Both the position numbers and the translations under genes were made by a program. Source: CAWEEP01 sp963808125 (GTDB lineage: Bacteria; Chloroflexota; Dormibacteria; Aeolococcales; Aeolococcaceae). From it: 64,000 bases of DNA. Each line of letters starts with the position of its first letter. Positions within the stretch are counted from its first letter, which is position 1. This document shows, piece by piece, positions 52,830 through 61,069 of this stretch. Below the pieces are notes generated by a model. That model did no database searches. It worked only from the letters and a program-made list of their open reading frames with translations, and was not told the DNA's origin. Location of the stretch: assembly GCA_963808125.1 (NCBI GenBank), contig CAWEEP010000059.1, positions 62,001-126,000 on the forward strand, written 5' to 3'.

Positions 52830-53558
52830 ATGGACGAACCCAGGCCAAAAGTGCTGGTCGTCGCACCCGACACGGCCGTGCGGCTGGCCGTCCGGGCCGC
52901 CTGCGAGGGCGAGGACTTCCTCGTCAGCGAGCTGGATCGGGGCGCCGGGGCGGTCAGCCGCGTCGAGAGTTTCCAGCCCGATGCCGTCCTCCTCGACCTC
53001 AGCCTGCCGGACACAAGTGGCTTCGACATCTGCCGGGAGCTGCGCCGCAGGGGGCACCGGATGCCGATCCTGATGCTCAGCGCGCGCAATGAGGAGATCG
53101 ACGCAGTCCTCGGCCTGGAGATCGGCGCCGACGACTTCATCGCCATTCCATTCCGGCCGCGCGAGCTGCTCGCTCGCATTGCCGCTCGCTTGTGCAAGAC
53201 CCAGGATCGCGCCGCCCGCCCCGCTGCCGCCGGCGAGGCTCGGATGGTCTTCCGGGGCTTGGTCGTCGATCTGGAGGAGCGGCGTGTGCTCCGGCCGGAG
53301 GGTGATGTCCGGCTGACCCACACCGAATTCGACGTCCTCGCCCAGCTGGTCCGGCACACCGGTCAGGTCGTCTCCCGCCAGGCCATGACGGACGCGGTCT
53401 GGGGCTTCGCCCATCCGATGGACAGCCGGGTCATCGACGTCCACATCCGCAATCTCCGCCGCAAGGTCGAGGTGGATCCCGGCAATCCGCGGCTCATTCT
53501 CGCCGTCCCCGGGGTCGGGTATCGATTCACCGGGGTGAGGCTCGCCGACGCAGGCTGA
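52830..53558 (+). CDS. OmpR-type response regulator with an atypical receiver
   Basis: 242 residues. The receiver has the phospho-Asp56 in AVLLDLSLPD, but the acidic pair is mostly lost (VVAPDTAVR) and the conserved Lys-Pro is replaced by IAIPFRPREL, so normal phospho-activation is doubtful. The C-terminal winged helix is intact (LTHTEFDVLAQLVRHTGQVV, VIDVHIRNLRRKVEVDPGNP, VPGVGYRFTG). No kinase gene is adjacent; it is divergent from the DUF4388 gene. Confidence 0.88.
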   Translation: MDEPRPKVLVVAPDTAVRLAVRAACEGEDFLVSELDRGAGAVSRVESFQPDAVLLDLSLPDTSGFDICRELRRRGHRMPILMLSARNEEIDAVLGLEIGADDFIAIPFRPRELLARIAARLCKTQDRAARPAAAGEARMVFRGLVVDLEERRVLRPEGDVRLTHTEFDVLAQLVRHTGQVVSRQAMTDAVWGFAHPMDSRVIDVHIRNLRRKVEVDPGNPRLILAVPGVGYRFTGVRLADAG

Positions 53559-53630
53559 GGCGGGGCGTCGCCTCTCCGGCCGCGATCGGCCCGCTTCCCG
53601 GCGCACCCGCGCATCTCCGTTCCAGGTCAC

Positions 53631-53636
53631 TAGACT
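53631..53636 (+). promoter_or_regulatory. -10 element TAGACT before 53643/53689
   Basis: TAGACT, 6 nt, then GTG 53643, which opens a 17-codon frame that ends at 53694-53696 and overlaps the GTG start at 53689. Either a short coupled leader peptide is made, or a frame error hides the true N-terminus of the next gene. Confidence 0.42.
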
Positions 53637-53688
53637 GAGAAGGTGGCCACACCCCCCAGGTTGCGCACGGTGGGCGGGCGGGCACCCG

Positions 53689-54345
53689 GTGGCTGAGCAC
53701 CACGCTCCGGAACCGGTGGAGCAGTCGGGCCACGAACACGGCGGGTTCCCCTCCTACGAGGAGATCTCCGCCGACATCATCGAGGCGCTCGACGAGACGG
53801 GACTCTCCATCGAGGACATCCGCCATCACCTCGAGCCGTCCACCGGTGAGCGCCGGTTCGAGTGCACCATCCGCCTCTCCCCGGCAGATCCGCCGTCGCG
53901 GTACCACGTGCACCTCAGCTTCGCCTGGGACGCGCTGCTGACTTACGTCGCCGCCTACGGGCCGGGGGCCGACTGCGAGCTGTACCACGACGACGACGAA
54001 TCCCAGGACTGTCCCCATCACCAGCTGACCCCCCAGCCCTTCATCGAGCTGGAGGCGGAGTTCGTCCTCGGGGACGGCGGCTACGAGCTGCACGAGCTGG
54101 GCGAGGTCTCGACGTGGGTGGACACCGTGCAGGGGCTCCTCGCCAAGGCGTTCCGCGAGGACGACCGCCCGTCGGTGCACGTCGGGTTCGCGGCCCTCGG
54201 ATCGACCACCCTGGTCGAGAAGTTCACGGCGGAGCACTCGTGGCTCGTCGACTTCGAGCGGCCGCCCGACTTCGCTGGGATCGCCCGCCAGATCCAGGCG
54301 GCGCTGCGCCTGGTGCCTCAGCTCGCCGACCGGCTGCCCATCTGA
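53689..54345 (+). CDS. Hypothetical acidic protein
   Basis: 218 residues from a GTG. His/Glu-rich start (EHHAPEPVEQSGHEHGG), then a helix (YEEISADIIEALDETGLSIE) and several strands, with an acidic loop CELYHDDDESQDCPHH that could bind metal. No signal or membrane segment, and no family recognised. Convergent with folK; the ends overlap by 28 bp. Confidence 0.62.
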   Translation: MAEHHAPEPVEQSGHEHGGFPSYEEISADIIEALDETGLSIEDIRHHLEPSTGERRFECTIRLSPADPPSRYHVHLSFAWDALLTYVAAYGPGADCELYHDDDESQDCPHHQLTPQPFIELEAEFVLGDGGYELHELGEVSTWVDTVQGLLAKAFREDDRPSVHVGFAALGSTTLVEKFTAEHSWLVDFERPPDFAGIARQIQAALRLVPQLADRLPI

Positions 54346-54813
54346 CCTCCCGCTGGGCCCCGTGACGCCGCGACAGAGGGGTCGATCTCCGCGATCAGCC
54401 GCAGCCAGAAGGCCCGCCTGGCAAGCTCCGGGTGCGGCACGGTGGGATCGCCGGCGCTCTCCACCTCGCCATTGCGGCCGAGGAGGACGATGTCGGCGTC
54501 GGCCCGTCGCGGGCCCCAGTGGAAGGTCGGCCGACGCCCGCACGCCTCCTCGGCTTCAGCGCACGCGCCGAGCCAGCGGGCGGCCGTCCACGGCTCGGGA
54601 GCGCGCACCAGGACGACCTGGTTGTGGAAGTCGCCCTGGTTGGTCACCCCCACCGCCCGCGTCAGGATCTCGCTCGAGGCGCTCTCCACCGTCGCGCCGG
54701 CGCGGCCGAGCGAACTCGCGCAGGCAGGCCAGGGCGAGGCCTCGATTGCCCAGGTTCGCCCCCAGGGCGATCCACGCCCACCCGGACACCGGCGGCTTGG
54801 CCCCCCGGCTCAC
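54318..54813 (-). CDS. folK: HPPK, folate pathway pyrophosphokinase, one frame break
   Basis: Composite of about 165 residues. WAWIALGANLGNRGLALACL is the FolK start; in the GC run at about 54700-54708 the frame shifts, and ILTRAVGVTNQGDFHNQVVL then RRPTFHWGPRRADADIVLLG (metal-binding Asp pair in DADI) and TVPHPELARRAFWL complete the family signature. It activates hydroxymethyl-dihydropterin for FolP. The GTG at 54813 overlaps the folP stop. Confidence 0.88.
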
Positions 54814-56051
54814 CCGGTCGGTCCCGGAGCCGCGGCCTCGCGCACGCCCTGGGGGATGCCCCGCAGGACGGCGTCACTGACACGAAGCCCGCGGCGGATC
54901 GCCGCCACGTCGTGGACCCGGACCATCTCGGCGCCGGCGGCGGTGGCCAGCACGCACAGGGACAGGGTGCCCTCGATCCTCTCCCCCGGTGGGGCGCCGT
55001 CGAGGAGGAGACCGATCGTCGACTTGCGCGAGGGGCCGATCAGCAGCGCGCGGCCGATGCCGCGCAGCTCGCCGAGGCGCTGGACCAGCTCCAGGTTCTG
55101 TCCCGGCGTCTTGCCGAAGCCGAATCCGGGGTCGATGACGATCCGGGCCAAGTCGATGCCGTGGCGGGCGGCGGCGAGCAGAGACTCGCGCAGTGCGCGG
55201 GCGACATCCGCGACCAGGTCGTCGTAGGCGTGGCCCCTCCGGTTGTGCATGGCGACCAGCGCCACGCCGGGGTGCGCGGCGAGGAGCGGCGCCATGCCCG
55301 GGTCGCCGCGCAGCCCCCAGATGTCGTTGACGACGGTCGCCCCGGCGGCGATGGCCGCAGCCGCCACCTCCGCCTTGCGCGTGTCGACGGAGACGGGAAC
55401 CCCCAGGCGTGCCGCGAGCGCCTCGATCACGGGGACCACCCGGCCGAGTTCGGTGGCCGCGTCCACCGGCTGGGAGTTCGGCCGCGTGGACTCCCCCCCA
55501 ACGTCGATGAGGTCGGCACCGTCCGCCACCATCTGCTCCGCCAGGGCCTCGGCGGCGGCCGCGTCCCCTCCCACGCCGTCTCCCGAGAACGAGTCCGGGG
55601 TCACGTTGACCACACCCATCAGCAGGGTGCGGCCGCCGAATTCGAGGATGCGGTCGCCGCAGCGTAACGCAGGCCGCGAGGCGCCGCTGGCGAGGGCCGC
55701 CGCGAGAGCCGAACCGAGTTCCTCCGCCGGCCCCCCCATCTCAGCCAGGCAGGCGGCAACCGCAGCCAGGGTGGCCGGCGATCCGACGAGCACGGCCCGC
55801 CCCGGCGGCGTGCCGGTGACGGCGTCGCCTCCGCCACTCCTGGCGCAGCGCTCCAGCACCGCGGCCTGGTCGGGGTCCAGGCCCTCGATGGCGAGACCGG
55901 ATGGCGCCGCGACGCTAGCCGGCCCGGCAGGGGACCCGGGTCCTCGCACCAACTCCAGCGCCCGCGCGAGGCCGGCGCCGCCGAACGGCGTCAGGGTCCG
56001 GACGTTGTAGCGCAGCGCCGCCTCGGCGGCGGCGACCTCGGGAGTGGTCAT
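54810..56051 (-). CDS. folP: Dihydropteroate synthase with long N-terminal extension
   Basis: 413 residues. The catalytic part starts near residue 140: LLMGVVNVTPDSFSGDG, DLIDVGGESTRPNSQPVDA, VDTRKAEVAAAAIAAGATVV, IDPGFGFGKTPGQNLELVQR and IGPSRKSTIGLLLDG are all classical FolP motifs. The first ~135 residues (YNVRTLTPFGGAGLARALEL and onward) are an extension not found in short forms, similar to long archaeal or chloroflexal types. It joins pABA to the pterin. No folB gene lies between folP and folK. Confidence 0.94.
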   Translation of the reverse strand: MTTPEVAAAEAALRYNVRTLTPFGGAGLARALELVRGPGSPAGPASVAAPSGLAIEGLDPDQAAVLERCARSGGGDAVTGTPPGRAVLVGSPATLAAVAACLAEMGGPAEELGSALAAALASGASRPALRCGDRILEFGGRTLLMGVVNVTPDSFSGDGVGGDAAAAEALAEQMVADGADLIDVGGESTRPNSQPVDAATELGRVVPVIEALAARLGVPVSVDTRKAEVAAAAIAAGATVVNDIWGLRGDPGMAPLLAAHPGVALVAMHNRRGHAYDDLVADVARALRESLLAAARHGIDLARIVIDPGFGFGKTPGQNLELVQRLGELRGIGRALLIGPSRKSTIGLLLDGAPPGERIEGTLSLCVLATAAGAEMVRVHDVAAIRRGLRVSDAVLRGIPQGVREAAAPGPTG

Positions 56052-56118
56052 CCCCCACCCGGATTGGCGTGCGGGCGGCGAGCAGCGCTCCCTCGGAGAG
56101 GGGGGCGGGTCGGGTTCG

Positions 56119-56856
56119 TCACGGCCGCTCCAGCGGATCCCTGCCGGTGGCGAGGTAGGCGGCGCACCGGTCCCGCGCCAGCGAGACGGCCGCGGCGCTG
56201 ACGTCGCCTCCCAGAAAGGAGCAACCCGCGGCGAGGGCCGCGACGGCGGAACTCCCGCTGCCGACGAAGGGATCGCAGACGGTCATCCCCGGCTCCACGC
56301 TGCCCAGCAGCATCTTGGCGAAGAGGGCCACCGGCTTCTGCGTCGGATACGCGCCGCGGTGGATCCGCTTGATGTGCCAGACGTCGCCGAGGTCGCGGCG
56401 GGAGAGACGACGCCGGCCCTTGCTGGCGAACACCACCATCTCGTGCTGGCGTCGGAAGTAGTGGCCCATGCCGATGTCCACCTTGTCCCACACGATGAGC
56501 CCCTTGACGTCGAAGCGCGTGCGCATGACCGCGCCCAGACTGAGGAGGGAGAACGAGTTGAACATGACATAGACGTGGCGGTCGGGGCGGAGCACGCGGT
56601 GGCATTCGTCGAGCAGCCGCGAGAAGGTCGGCGGGTCGTCGTGAAACTCCTGGAACCACTTGGGATTGCCGGCGTCGCCGTAGCGGCCGACGATGCGTCC
56701 GCGGCCGAACTGCATGTGCTGGTTCATCCCCGAGTAGGCGGGATCGGTGACGATGCAGTCCACCGACGCATCCGGCACTCCGCCCAGGAAATCGAGACAG
56801 TCGGCCTCGTCGATCCGCCACTCGGGCGTGCGTTCGGCGGCGGCGACGACAGCCAT
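56119..56856 (-). CDS. Orphan DNA (N4-cytosine/N6-adenine) methyltransferase
   Basis: 245 residues. Motif IV is DPAYSG near residue 39, a variant of D/N-P-P-Y, followed by the target domain, and motif I is CDPFVGSGSSAVAALAAG near residue 195, so the order is beta class (CcrM/MboII-like). HRGAYPTQKPVALFAKMLLG is also typical. There is no restriction endonuclease nearby, so it may be a regulatory or solitary enzyme, or a phage remnant. Specificity unknown. Confidence 0.88.
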   Translation of the reverse strand: MAVVAAAERTPEWRIDEADCLDFLGGVPDASVDCIVTDPAYSGMNQHMQFGRGRIVGRYGDAGNPKWFQEFHDDPPTFSRLLDECHRVLRPDRHVYVMFNSFSLLSLGAVMRTRFDVKGLIVWDKVDIGMGHYFRRQHEMVVFASKGRRRLSRRDLGDVWHIKRIHRGAYPTQKPVALFAKMLLGSVEPGMTVCDPFVGSGSSAVAALAAGCSFLGGDVSAAAVSLARDRCAAYLATGRDPLERP

Positions 56857-56900
56857 CCCCGCAAAGCTATCTCATCGGGCGGGCCGCCGCGATGGCCGGC

Positions 56901-57428
56901 TCAGGCCGGCGGCTGATCCGCCTTGGGCGGCCTGGGTTCGGGCTCATCCGAGCCTCCGCCGTGAGCCGGGGGAGGGTTGCCCCCCGGATCGGGGCGATCG
57001 TCTCCGGCGCTGGGGCGATCGTCGTACGGGGTCGGGCCCGGGGCCTTGCCCGCCCCGAACGGCCCCTCCGTCCCCAGCAGGCCGAAACCCCGAAGCATCC
57101 GCTCCAGTTCCTCGGGCCCGCCGAGATCCTCCTGCACGCGCTCGGCGAAACGAGCCATCAGCTCGGAGAGCTGCGGGTCGCCGGTGAGCATCTCCTGCAG
57201 CCCGCCGAGCTGGCCGAGGAGATCCTTGGCCGCGGCCTCCTGGGCCACCTGCATGAGCACCGGCTGCGATGCCGCCGCCGCCACGGCCTGCGCCTGCTCT
57301 CTCACCACCTCGAAGCCGCGGCAACTCAGGCAGGTTCCCTGGTGGTTGCAACGGCACAGCTTCGTTTTCAGGGAGTTCAGCTCGCGGTGGAGGCCGGAGA
57401 GGTCGATTCCGGATTGCTCGGTGCTCAC
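56901..57428 (-). CDS. Hypothetical protein with Cys cluster
   Basis: 175 residues. A Cys-rich site (KLCRCNHQGTCLSCRGFE: C-x-C-x5-C-x2-C) lies near residues 25-38 and could bind zinc or a Fe-S cluster. Helices follow (LLGQLGGLQEMLTGDPQLSE, ELMARFAERVQEDL), then a disordered Gly/Pro/Asp tail. No signal or membrane span. I do not recognise a family. It lies next to the DNA methyltransferase, perhaps by chance. Confidence 0.65.
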   Translation of the reverse strand: MSTEQSGIDLSGLHRELNSLKTKLCRCNHQGTCLSCRGFEVVREQAQAVAAAASQPVLMQVAQEAAAKDLLGQLGGLQEMLTGDPQLSELMARFAERVQEDLGGPEELERMLRGFGLLGTEGPFGAGKAPGPTPYDDRPSAGDDRPDPGGNPPPAHGGGSDEPEPRPPKADQPPA

Positions 57429-57495
57429 CCCACGATCCTACGGCCCCGGGCCCCTCGCGGGACGGATCCACCACCGGGGACCCGGCCTTTGCCGC

Positions 57496-57501
57496 TACAT
57501 T
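57496..57501 (+). promoter_or_regulatory. -10 element TACATT, leaderless start
   Basis: TACATT, 7 nt, then the ATG at 57509. Confidence 0.5.
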
Positions 57502-57508
57502 GACCGTG

Positions 57509-58603
57509 ATGGCCGAGAAGCGTCGCCGAGCCCTGGTCACCGGCGTCGCCGGCCAGGACGGTGGATACCTCGCTGAGCATCTCTTGGCCCTGGGATACGA
57601 GGTGTTCGGGCTGGCCCTCCCCGGCGAGGAGGTGGCGGGGGGGCTCGACGACGGCGACCACGTCCTCCGCGGGAACCTCACCGACAGCTCCTCGCTGGAG
57701 GCGGCGCTGCGGCGCAGCCGCCCCACCGAGGTCTACAACCTGGCCGCCGCCACCAGCGTGGCGGGTTCCTTCCTCGACCCCTTCGGCGCCGCCGAGGTGA
57801 CCGGTCTTGGCGTCCTCCGCCTGCTGGAGGCCGTCCGCCGGGTCGACCCGCACATTCGCCTTCTTCAGGCCACCAGCTCCGAGATCTTCGCCGGTGCGGA
57901 GGTCTCGCCCCAGGACGAGTGCACCCCTCTCAGTCCCCGCTCGCCATACGGCGTCGCCAAGGCCTTCGCCCATCAGATGGTGTCGGTGTACCGCGAAAGC
58001 CACGGACTCTTCGCCGCCACGGCCATCCTCTACAACCACGAATCGCCCCGCCGAGGGCTCAACTTCGTGACCCGGAAGGTGACCGACGCGGCGGCGCGCA
58101 TCTCTCTCGGTCTGCAGGACGAGCTGCGCCTGGGCAACCTCGACGTGTCCCGCGACTGGGGCTATGCCCCGGACTACGTCCGCGCCATGCAGCTGATCCT
58201 CGCCCACGATGACGCCGACGACTTCGTGGTGGCGACCGGGGAGATGCACTCGCTCCGCGAGGTGCTGGAGATCGCCTTCTCCGTCGCCGGTCTCGACTGG
58301 CGGCGTCACGTCGTGTCCGACCCCGAACTATTCCGCCCGGTGGAGCCGGTCCGGCTCTGCGGCGACGCCTCCAAGGCGCGCTCTCTCCTGGGTTGGGCAC
58401 CGAGCCTGGCATTCGCCGAGGTCATCCGGGAGATGGTTACCGCCGACCTCGGCAGGCTCCATGGGGCGGCACCCGCGCCGGCCGACCCTGCCGGGCCCCC
58501 GGCCAGCCTTCCGCAGCCGGGCGGCTATGATGCGGGCTCCTGGGAAACAGCCCGCCGCGGCGGCCAGCCGCCGGAGCCCGACCCTCCTCATGGGAAGAGA
58601 TGA
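57509..58603 (+). CDS. GDP-mannose 4,6-dehydratase-like NDP-sugar dehydratase (paralogue 1)
   Basis: 364 residues, extended SDR. ALVTGVAGQDGGYLAEHLLA is the cofactor loop, YNLAAATSVAGSFLDPFGAA and SSEIFAGAEVSPQDE follow, catalytic SPYGVAKAFAHQMV, and NHESPRRGLNFVTRKVTDAA is the GMD signature. Compared with the neighbour it lacks the RGQNN-type loop after the first strands, so its substrate or step may differ (for example a 4-keto sugar reductase). The last ~40 residues are an unstructured Pro-rich tail. Cotranscribed with the next gene. Confidence 0.82.
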   Translation: MAEKRRRALVTGVAGQDGGYLAEHLLALGYEVFGLALPGEEVAGGLDDGDHVLRGNLTDSSSLEAALRRSRPTEVYNLAAATSVAGSFLDPFGAAEVTGLGVLRLLEAVRRVDPHIRLLQATSSEIFAGAEVSPQDECTPLSPRSPYGVAKAFAHQMVSVYRESHGLFAATAILYNHESPRRGLNFVTRKVTDAAARISLGLQDELRLGNLDVSRDWGYAPDYVRAMQLILAHDDADDFVVATGEMHSLREVLEIAFSVAGLDWRRHVVSDPELFRPVEPVRLCGDASKARSLLGWAPSLAFAEVIREMVTADLGRLHGAAPAPADPAGPPASLPQPGGYDAGSWETARRGGQPPEPDPPHGKR

Positions 58604-58604
58604 G

Positions 58605-59591
58605 ATGGCCAGAACCGCGCTGATCACCGGGATCACAGGGCAGGACGGGACCTACCTGGCGGAGCACCTCCTGGCGGAGGGATACGAGGTTCACGGCATG
58701 GTGCGCGGGCAGAACAACCCGCGCATCGCCCTCGTCAAGCAGCTGGTCCCCGACGTCCGCCTCATCGAGGGCGACCTCCACGACCAGTCGTCGCTCATCG
58801 CCGCCCTGGAGAGCAGCCAACCGGATGAGGTCTACAACCTCGCGGCCATCAGCTTCGTCGCCCTTTCCTTCAAACAGGCGATCAATACCGGGGAGATCAC
58901 CGGCCTCGGCGTGACGCGGATGCTGGACGCCATCCGTCTCGTCAACGCCGGCATCCGCTTCTACCAGGCGTCAAGCAGCGAGATGTTCGGCAAGGTGAGG
59001 GAGACGCCGCAGACCGAGCTGACCCCGTTCCATCCGCGCTCGCCCTACGGCGTGGCCAAGACCTACGGGCACCACATCACCGTCAACTACCGGGAGAGCT
59101 ACGGCCTCTTCGCCTGCAGCGGCATCCTCTTCAACCACGAGTCGCCGAGGCGCGGTCTCGAGTTCGTGTCCCGCAAGATCACCCACGCGGTGGCCAGGAT
59201 CAAGGCCGGCCTCGACACGCAACTGGCCCTCGGCAACCTCGACGCCCAGCGGGACTGGGGCTTCGCCGGCGACTACGTCCGGGCCATGCACCTCATGCTG
59301 CAGCAGGAAGGTCCGGACGACTACGTGGTCGCCACCGGCGAGACGCATTCGGTGCGCGAGCTGCTCGACCTCGCCTTCGGCCAGGCTGGCATGCGCTGGC
59401 AGGACCATGTCGTCGTCGACGAGCGCTTCCTCCGTCCCGCCGAGGTTGACATGCTGATCGGCGACGCCTCGAAGGCGCACCGGGTGCTGGGTTGGCAGCC
59501 GACCGTTTCCTTTCCGGAGCTGGTGGCGATGATGGTGGAGTCCGACTTGCACGCCGTGTCGTCGACGGTGCCGCGGGCGATCCTCCTCTAG
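58605..59591 (+). CDS. gmd: GDP-mannose 4,6-dehydratase
   Basis: 328 residues with GGAAGAG upstream of the ATG. ALITGITGQDGTYLAEHLLA, then VHGMVRGQNNPRIALVKQLV, FYQASSSEMFGKVRETPQTE, SPYGVAKTYGHHITVNYRES and FNHESPRRGLEFVSRKITHA are full GMD signatures. It makes GDP-4-keto-6-deoxymannose, the precursor of GDP-fucose or GDP-rhamnose. It begins 1 bp after the first paralogue's stop. Ends with TAG, convergent with the flippase. Confidence 0.92.
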   Translation: MARTALITGITGQDGTYLAEHLLAEGYEVHGMVRGQNNPRIALVKQLVPDVRLIEGDLHDQSSLIAALESSQPDEVYNLAAISFVALSFKQAINTGEITGLGVTRMLDAIRLVNAGIRFYQASSSEMFGKVRETPQTELTPFHPRSPYGVAKTYGHHITVNYRESYGLFACSGILFNHESPRRGLEFVSRKITHAVARIKAGLDTQLALGNLDAQRDWGFAGDYVRAMHLMLQQEGPDDYVVATGETHSVRELLDLAFGQAGMRWQDHVVVDERFLRPAEVDMLIGDASKAHRVLGWQPTVSFPELVAMMVESDLHAVSSTVPRAILL

Positions 59592-60922
59592 CCTGTCGGC
59601 GCGGGCACGCCGTCCGTCCGCGCCGACATCCGGCGGCCGAGCGCCACGGCCATGACCGCGCAGGCGACGCCGACGCCGATGCAGAAGGCGATCTCGACGC
59701 GGAGCAGGCTGCCCGGCAGGATCGCCATCGCCGCCACGACCCCCACGGTCCCGGCCACCCAGCCGACGGCGGCCCCCCGGTACCCGCCCAGGGCGATGCA
59801 GGCGTAGGCGAGGACGAGCGCCACCATCATGGATTCGCTGCCCAGGGCGAGCAGGGCGAGATCGAACCGGCCGAGGGGGACGAACCGGTGCCCGAAGAGG
59901 ATCTGCAGCACCGGAGGTCCCAGGGCGGCCATGCCGACCACCGAGATCGCCACCAGCCCGGCGACGAGGATCAGGAGCCGCCGGAGGGTGGCGCGGAAGT
60001 CGTCCATGCGCCCGGCCGTGGCGTCGGAGGAGAGCTTGGGCATCAGCGCCGCCTGGATGCCCTGGAAGAGGAAGAGCGGCACCCTGGCGATGATCAGGCC
60101 GTTGAGGACGCGGCCCGCCGCCGTCGGGTCGCCGGCACTGAAGAAAGCCTGGACGGCGAGCGGGGGGATGTTGAGGAGCAACTGGGAGAGGAGCGAGCCG
60201 GTGAGCAGCCAGCCAAGGGCGGCCGTGATCTCGCTCCAGGGCGCCGCCGGACCAGGGGCGGCGACGCCCCGCTGCCGCGGCAGGACGATTGCGATGCCGA
60301 TCACGCTGGGGAGGGCGATGGCCAGGCTGAACACGCCCGCGTTCCGCACTCCAAGGACCCAGAGGACCGCCGCGGCCGCGATCCGCACCGCCCCCTCGAC
60401 GAGGAGGATGGCCGCGTAGGCGCGAAAGCGTCCCGCCCCCGCCACCGTCCCCCGGGCCAGGTAGTAGACGGCGTAGCACGGGATCGCCACCAGGAAGCCG
60501 AGGAAGAGCAGGCCCTGGCCGTCGAAGAGACGGCTGATCAAAGGGCCGGAGCCGGCCCCGGCGAAGACGAGGACGGCGGCGACCATCCCGCCCCCGATCA
60601 GCGCGGCGCGCGCGATGACCGGCCGCGACCCCACGCCGTGGACGCGGCGGGCCGAGGCCGCCCGGCCGACCTCCTGCTCCAGTGGCAGGAAGATGCCGGG
60701 TGCGGCCACGAAGGTGAGGGCCCAGAGGACGCTGAAGGGTGAGTATCGGGACGGCCCCAGTGCCCTGGCCGCGATGATCAGGAAGCCGTAGGTGGTGAGA
60801 CCCTGGATGCCGAGCGAGATGGCGATGACCGTCGCCCCCCGGGGGAGGAGGCCGATCAGGTGCCCCAGCCGCCCCCTGGGTGCGGTCGTGCCAGGCGACG
60901 GGACGGGGCCGGCTTCTGTCAT
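59588..60922 (-). CDS. Oligosaccharide flippase (Wzx/MATE-like)
   Basis: 444 residues, with 12 or more membrane spans evenly spread, beginning after GATVIAISLGIQGLTTYGFL (about 35-55) and ending AFCIGVGVACAVMAVALGRR. Polysaccharide-biosynthesis flippase pattern in the first third (GPSRYSPFSVLWALTFVAAP, PLEQEVGRAASARRVHG). It would move lipid-linked sugar units, matching the neighbouring GDP-sugar enzymes. Divergent from the helicase. Confidence 0.82.
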   Translation of the reverse strand: MTEAGPVPSPGTTAPRGRLGHLIGLLPRGATVIAISLGIQGLTTYGFLIIAARALGPSRYSPFSVLWALTFVAAPGIFLPLEQEVGRAASARRVHGVGSRPVIARAALIGGGMVAAVLVFAGAGSGPLISRLFDGQGLLFLGFLVAIPCYAVYYLARGTVAGAGRFRAYAAILLVEGAVRIAAAAVLWVLGVRNAGVFSLAIALPSVIGIAIVLPRQRGVAAPGPAAPWSEITAALGWLLTGSLLSQLLLNIPPLAVQAFFSAGDPTAAGRVLNGLIIARVPLFLFQGIQAALMPKLSSDATAGRMDDFRATLRRLLILVAGLVAISVVGMAALGPPVLQILFGHRFVPLGRFDLALLALGSESMMVALVLAYACIALGGYRGAAVGWVAGTVGVVAAMAILPGSLLRVEIAFCIGVGVACAVMAVALGRRMSARTDGVPAPTG

Positions 60923-60938
60923 CAGGCTGGTAAGTGTG

Positions 60939-60966
60939 TTGCAACCGGTCGCGGTTCCGGTATAGT
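60939..60966 (+). promoter_or_regulatory. Promoter TTGCAA-16-TATAGT for the helicase gene
   Basis: TTGCAA at 60939-60944, a 16-nt spacer and TATAGT at 60961-60966. No start codon follows within 10 nt, so this message has a leader of about 100 nt if the TTG at 61070 is used. Confidence 0.5.
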
Positions 60967-61069
60967 CGCGACAGGCGGGAGCTCACGAGAGCCGCTGCCC
61001 GCGGCCGTCCACCGGCCCATTGACGACGCGTCGACGCCGAGACCGCGTGCCTCCGAAGCATCCCGCAGC

